DNA from: Leucaena leucocephala
Taxonomy: Eukaryota; Streptophyta; Magnoliopsida; Fabales; Fabaceae
Direction of reading: 5' to 3'
Assembly (NCBI GenBank): GCA_037074615.1
Contig: CM073519.1
Coordinates: forward strand, 22,279,001 to 22,343,000
Length of the DNA stretch: 64,000 bases
This document shows, piece after piece, positions 60,480 through 64,000 of this stretch. The notes beneath the pieces were generated by a model that saw nothing but the letters and a program-made list of their open reading frames with translations, had not been told where the DNA came from and searched no databases. How positions within the stretch are numbered: position 1 is the first letter of the stretch; the number at the start of each line of letters is the position of its first letter. Both the position numbers and the translations under genes were made by a program.

Positions 60480-60536
60480 ATGAAAACTCAAGCCAAGACA
60501 AAGAAGAAGCCAAGGTCCAAAGTTCAAGCAAGCTAG
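60480..60536 (+). CDS. Conserved leader mini-ORF, 18 codons
   Basis: Encodes MKTQAKTKKKPRSKVQAS; ATG 60480, TAG 60534-60536, followed by the donor GTAAGC at 60546. Its centre (KPRSK) resembles the minus-strand copy at 16564-16620 (NPRSK) rather than the IQGSK type. Confidence 0.35.
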   Translation: MKTQAKTKKKPRSKVQAS

Positions 60537-61527
60537 AGAATAAAGGTAAGCAATATATCCTAGCTTATTTTCCTTTGATTTGGGGGCTTGAACTTAGGGT
60601 TTTCATGGAAAAAAGTTGAGTTTTCACTAAGGTGTATATGCTGTCAAAACCTTAGATGAAAGGAGAAAGAAGAAATTAAAGTTAGAGTTATGTAATTGAA
60701 GCTTAAACAAGCTAGTTAGGGATTGGTTATTGAATCAAGTTGATATTCTTAACTTTGTCAAGGTTGTGACATTTTAGTATGTATTGTTGTAGTTCTTGGA
60801 ATTCTTCTCTATTACTGGTCCCTCATATGAACAGTGATTGGAATTTCATGATTTTGATACTTCCAATGGTTTGAAAATGAAACTTTGTGTAGGATAAAGT
60901 GGAGAAACAAGTATGGGAAGCATTAGAATCAAAATGAGAATTTTTGAAAGAAAAGAGGGTGTTATGCAATTCTGTATAGAACAGTGTATAGGAGATAGAA
61001 TTTCATAGTTCTAAGCTCATAAATGGATTCAAAAGATGAAATTGTTTAGGGTAAGGTCAAGACATCAATTGGTTCAAAGGCCAAGTCAATTAGTGAAGAC
61101 TAGAGAAAGTTATGTTAGTAAAGAGTTTATCCAGGATAGTCTTGAACATTGTTGGAGTTCATGGTCCTAATGAATTATGTGATGAATATGAATGTGTTTA
61201 GGACCTTGAAACATCCAAGAAGATGTTGGGAAGTGATTGATTGAAAGGATTCATGGTTGGAAAGATTAGGGAGCAAGTGCAAAAGAACAAGAGAAAAGCT
61301 TAAGTGCAAGGTAGTGAACTTACCTCTTTATGAGCTTGATATGGTATGCGTATGTGTTGACATGTATATGATGTTTGAATGATGCTGTGACATGATAAAT
61401 AATGTTGAATGTGTTATGAATAACATGGTTTCCATGGTCATGCATTTTTATGCAAAGTATATAGTATGATGGCATGTCACTAATCAAAGAAAGTTTAATG
61501 AAATTACATATCATGCATTAGCATCCT

Positions 61528-62815
61528 TACTCAAATATAATTTCATCCAGCAACATATGGATGGGAATAACATGATTTCTAACCATTGAATCAAGCAATT
61601 AATCCTCCCCACAATAAGATCAAGGATCTAGTAGAAGATATTACCTTGTATGCTTGACCAATTAGCTCTTGGATTGCATAATCTTGCCTGAACGAAACTT
61701 TTGTAAGAATTTCCCCATAGGTATCATGTATGGCCAGTCAAGGGCAAGGGGAGTATTTATAGGCAAATCCAAGATTAGATCAATGGACAAGATTAAATCT
61801 TACAATGGATGGCCCAGATTGAATCTTACAAATCAATGGCCAAGATTTAAGCACCTATCTTGCTTGCATCATCTTCTCCTTTTTGCTTACATCATCCACA
61901 TGACATCATCAAGGACATGTGGCATCCTCCCATGGAAGAAGAAAGCTTCTTAGAAAATCATGTCCAATCCTGTATCGACTCAATCATATTTTCAAAAAAC
62001 CATGCTATTTCCTGAATCTAATTTTTCTAAAGTTTCATAATTTATCCTCTGATATTAGATTTAGTGTCTGTATTCTTCATGTCTTCAACATTATTGGACT
62101 CGGTAAGGATTTTATTACTTGCCCCTTGAAAATGACCAAAATGCTTCATTCACTTTTATAATACTAGGGGCATGTTCGTCTTTTCACATCTCACTAGGGG
62201 CTCTGATCCCCTATTCCTGTACCCTTTTTGACTTCCTATCCAGGGTCATATCATTTGTTAGATATCTGATCTAATTTCTACTATAAATTCAATTACTTTT
62301 GAAATTCATATCAATTAATCACGGCCTCAAATCAAATTTTTTTCTCCAATCAAACGGATTAGAAAAATCCCCTATATCTTCTCCTGAATTCTGGCTTCTA
62401 GGAATATCCCCATAATTACCATGGTGTCCCTGACTTTTTCAAGGATGACGCTTGTGTCCCTTACTTCATAATTATGCTCATGTCCCCTTAACTTGTCACT
62501 ACCTTAACTTTAATCCTTAAAACTTTTATACTTTATACTTTAATCCCTTTAACTTTCTTATTTAGGCTCTAATAGACTTTATTTCCTTATAATTTAGTCC
62601 TTACTTCCTCTTTATGTTCCCTGAAGCCTCTAACTTTATTTATATACTTGCCCCAAGAACTGTTACTATTTACATCATGGTCTCTGTACTTTCTCTATTT
62701 ACAGTTTAGTCCCTTAAAAACCCTTTGTATATTTATGGGACATCGAATCAAAGGGGCCTGGTAGCCTACCTATTTTAGGCTACTTTCTAAGCTTTTTGTC
62801 CTCAAAATTTTAGGG
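61528..62815 (-). mobile_element. Family B fragment, reverse
   Basis: Parallels 9780-12050: the leader region, TATA box (61754-61761), 'gtcctttagtccct' phrases and the terminal block 'aggggcctggtagcctacctattttaggc'. The end is decayed (AAATTTTAGGGTTAAC instead of ATTGGGATGTGACA). Confidence 0.6.
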
Positions 62816-64000
62816 TTAACCTCTATCATACCCTAACAAAGTGGTTTCTTAATCCTTATTCCACAAATAACCTCTTACTTTTCTTAACTTTTATGCTCTC
62901 TTGCAAAACTTTGTGTATATATTGGCAAAAATACACCCTTTATCATAACTTTCTAGGGGGTCACATATCCTTAGGCTACTCTTACCTAAGCACGCTTAAC
63001 TTAAAAGTGTTGATAAAAAATCTGAACTACTGGTGCTAACAGCTCAGACCTTACTACTTTACTATCTTAGACCCTTCTCATACTGTCTCTTTTGGGTCTT
63101 TTCTATTTACTTAGCCTTAATTATTGCCTTATCTATGGCAACTTTCTCATCTTTAGCCTCAAATATGACCTTGTCTATAACCTCATCTATAGCCTTATAA
63201 GGATTTGACTGTCAATACTCAGTCTATTTTCATATCACAAGGGTTTTTCTCATATCTGGAGCTAGCCTAAATACCTCTTTTTTAGGACTTATAGCTCTAA
63301 TTCTTCTAACTTTAGCTTTTCCATTGTCAAATGGAAAGGGAATTGCACTCAGCCTAATTAATGATAAGGTTGTCTGGAAGAAAATTATGGGTACTCTCTC
63401 CATATTAGTTACCCAACTTGAGAGGTCTCTTCATCTATCCCTAGTCATTGTCTTCCCCAAGAGATATTGTACCCTTAATCATGTGTCTCAATAACTTTCC
63501 TTAGGCTAGGTCTACTATGGCAACAGAATCTACTATGATCTACTGTAAGACACTTTAGGATCTACCATGACCCTGGAACTTTATCTTTACTAGCCACACT
63601 AGGATCTAACTGTGATCCTCTAGAATCTACTACGATTTCATTCTACTATATCTAGGTCTCTAGAAGACTTTGAACCAAGGGATTAAGTTTTCTCTACTTA
63701 GTTGGTAACTTACTAAAAGTTCCCCAAGATTGTTCCCATAAACGAGAACCATTCTCTTAGGCCTCATCAATTCTCTAGGCCAGCAATATATCTCTTTAGG
63801 TGCCTTATCAAAACTTAAAACAAGATTAGCTTATGCCAGTCTGCCTTAAGAGTTCTCTTACTCCTCCAACTGCTCTTATTGTCTATATATATTTTGAACG
63901 GTACAAAGAGAGGACTTATGAAGCACGCCTGCCTTAAGAGAAGCATGTCATACACTTGTATATAATGAATTTTTATATGATATTATATACATGTCTAAAT
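62816..64000. other. No recognised gene; short degenerate repeats
   Basis: AT-rich, non-coding. Phrases such as 'gaatctactatgatctact', 'aggatctaccatgacc' and 'aggatctaactgtgatcc' recur at 63520-63640, suggesting a degenerate short repeat. CTGCCTTAAGAG occurs at about 63841 and 63930. Confidence 0.35.

Larger units (their letters stand above)
59009..61527 (+). mobile_element. Family A element, forward, 3' truncated
   Basis: Starts TGTCATATCCTATTTT with preceding GTGAC as the likely TSD half (59004-59008). Has the TATA box (60415-60422), mini-ORF (60480-60536) and donor (60546). Stops at 'catgcattagcatcc' about 1 kb before the family end and joins reverse family B sequence. Confidence 0.75.

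Overview
The window is AT-rich plant nuclear DNA, probably from a dicot, and is almost entirely a graveyard of LTR retrotransposons nested inside one another. The evidence is degraded gag/protease/pol domains of plant Ty3/gypsy (Athila-like, chromovirus-like) and Ty1/copia (Sirevirus-like) elements, TG...CA boundaries with 5-bp target-site duplications (TSDs), a recognisable primer-binding site and a polypurine tract. I found no convincing intact host gene, rRNA, tRNA or CRISPR array. The setting resembles pericentromeric or other heterochromatic sequence. The species cannot be named from the sequence alone.

The dominant component is one superfamily of large non-coding units, called family A/B here. 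Copies are about 2.6-3.5 kb, start TGTCAYATCC, end GGATGTTACA, and have no internal coding region. Perfect 5-bp TSDs bracket six copies: 14875-20389 (GTTTA), 16898-19500 (AGTTT), 27544-30847 (ATAAG), 34716-38127 (CATTT), 38558-45438 (CCAAA) and 40387-43888 (CCACC). A seventh, 177-3056, has ACTTA/ACTTG. They look like solo LTRs of a large-LTR retrotransposon, or LARD-like units. Many copies share a cassette: a TATA box (TATAAATA), about 60 bp later a mini-ORF encoding a Lys-rich peptide of about 18 residues, then a consensus 5' splice donor. Two short inverted repeats show base-pair-preserving changes between copies.

Layout. 1-3330: protease/zinc-knuckle remnant of a minus-strand chromovirus, split by copy 177-3056. 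3360-9201: minus-strand Athila-like element with 5' LTR, PBS, decayed gag and protease, and apparently deleted RT/RNase H/integrase; two blocks of GGTCGCGACC-type degenerate repeats flank the coding part. 9202-22086: inverted, broken and nested family A/B copies. 22087-24250: low-copy-looking DNA with two unidentified exon-like frames. 24255-about 45650: plus-strand copia (Sirevirus-like) element with pol, an env-like/plant-transposon-domain ORF, PPT and 3' LTR, opened by an inverted solo LTR (31920-33660, TSD ACCTT) and four family A insertions, one inside another. 46080-52250: copia gag remnant, an acidic ORF remnant, an RPA-like OB-fold remnant and Helitron-like GC palindromes. 52600-54180: LTR-like DNA with degenerate repeats. 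54932-62815: a chimeric family copy, a second Athila gag, and two further family copies in opposite orientation. 62816-64000: nothing recognised.

There is no functioning pathway here. The biological content is insertion history plus conserved, apparently selected non-coding structure in the family A/B elements. All similarities are from reading the sequence; none was checked by database search.
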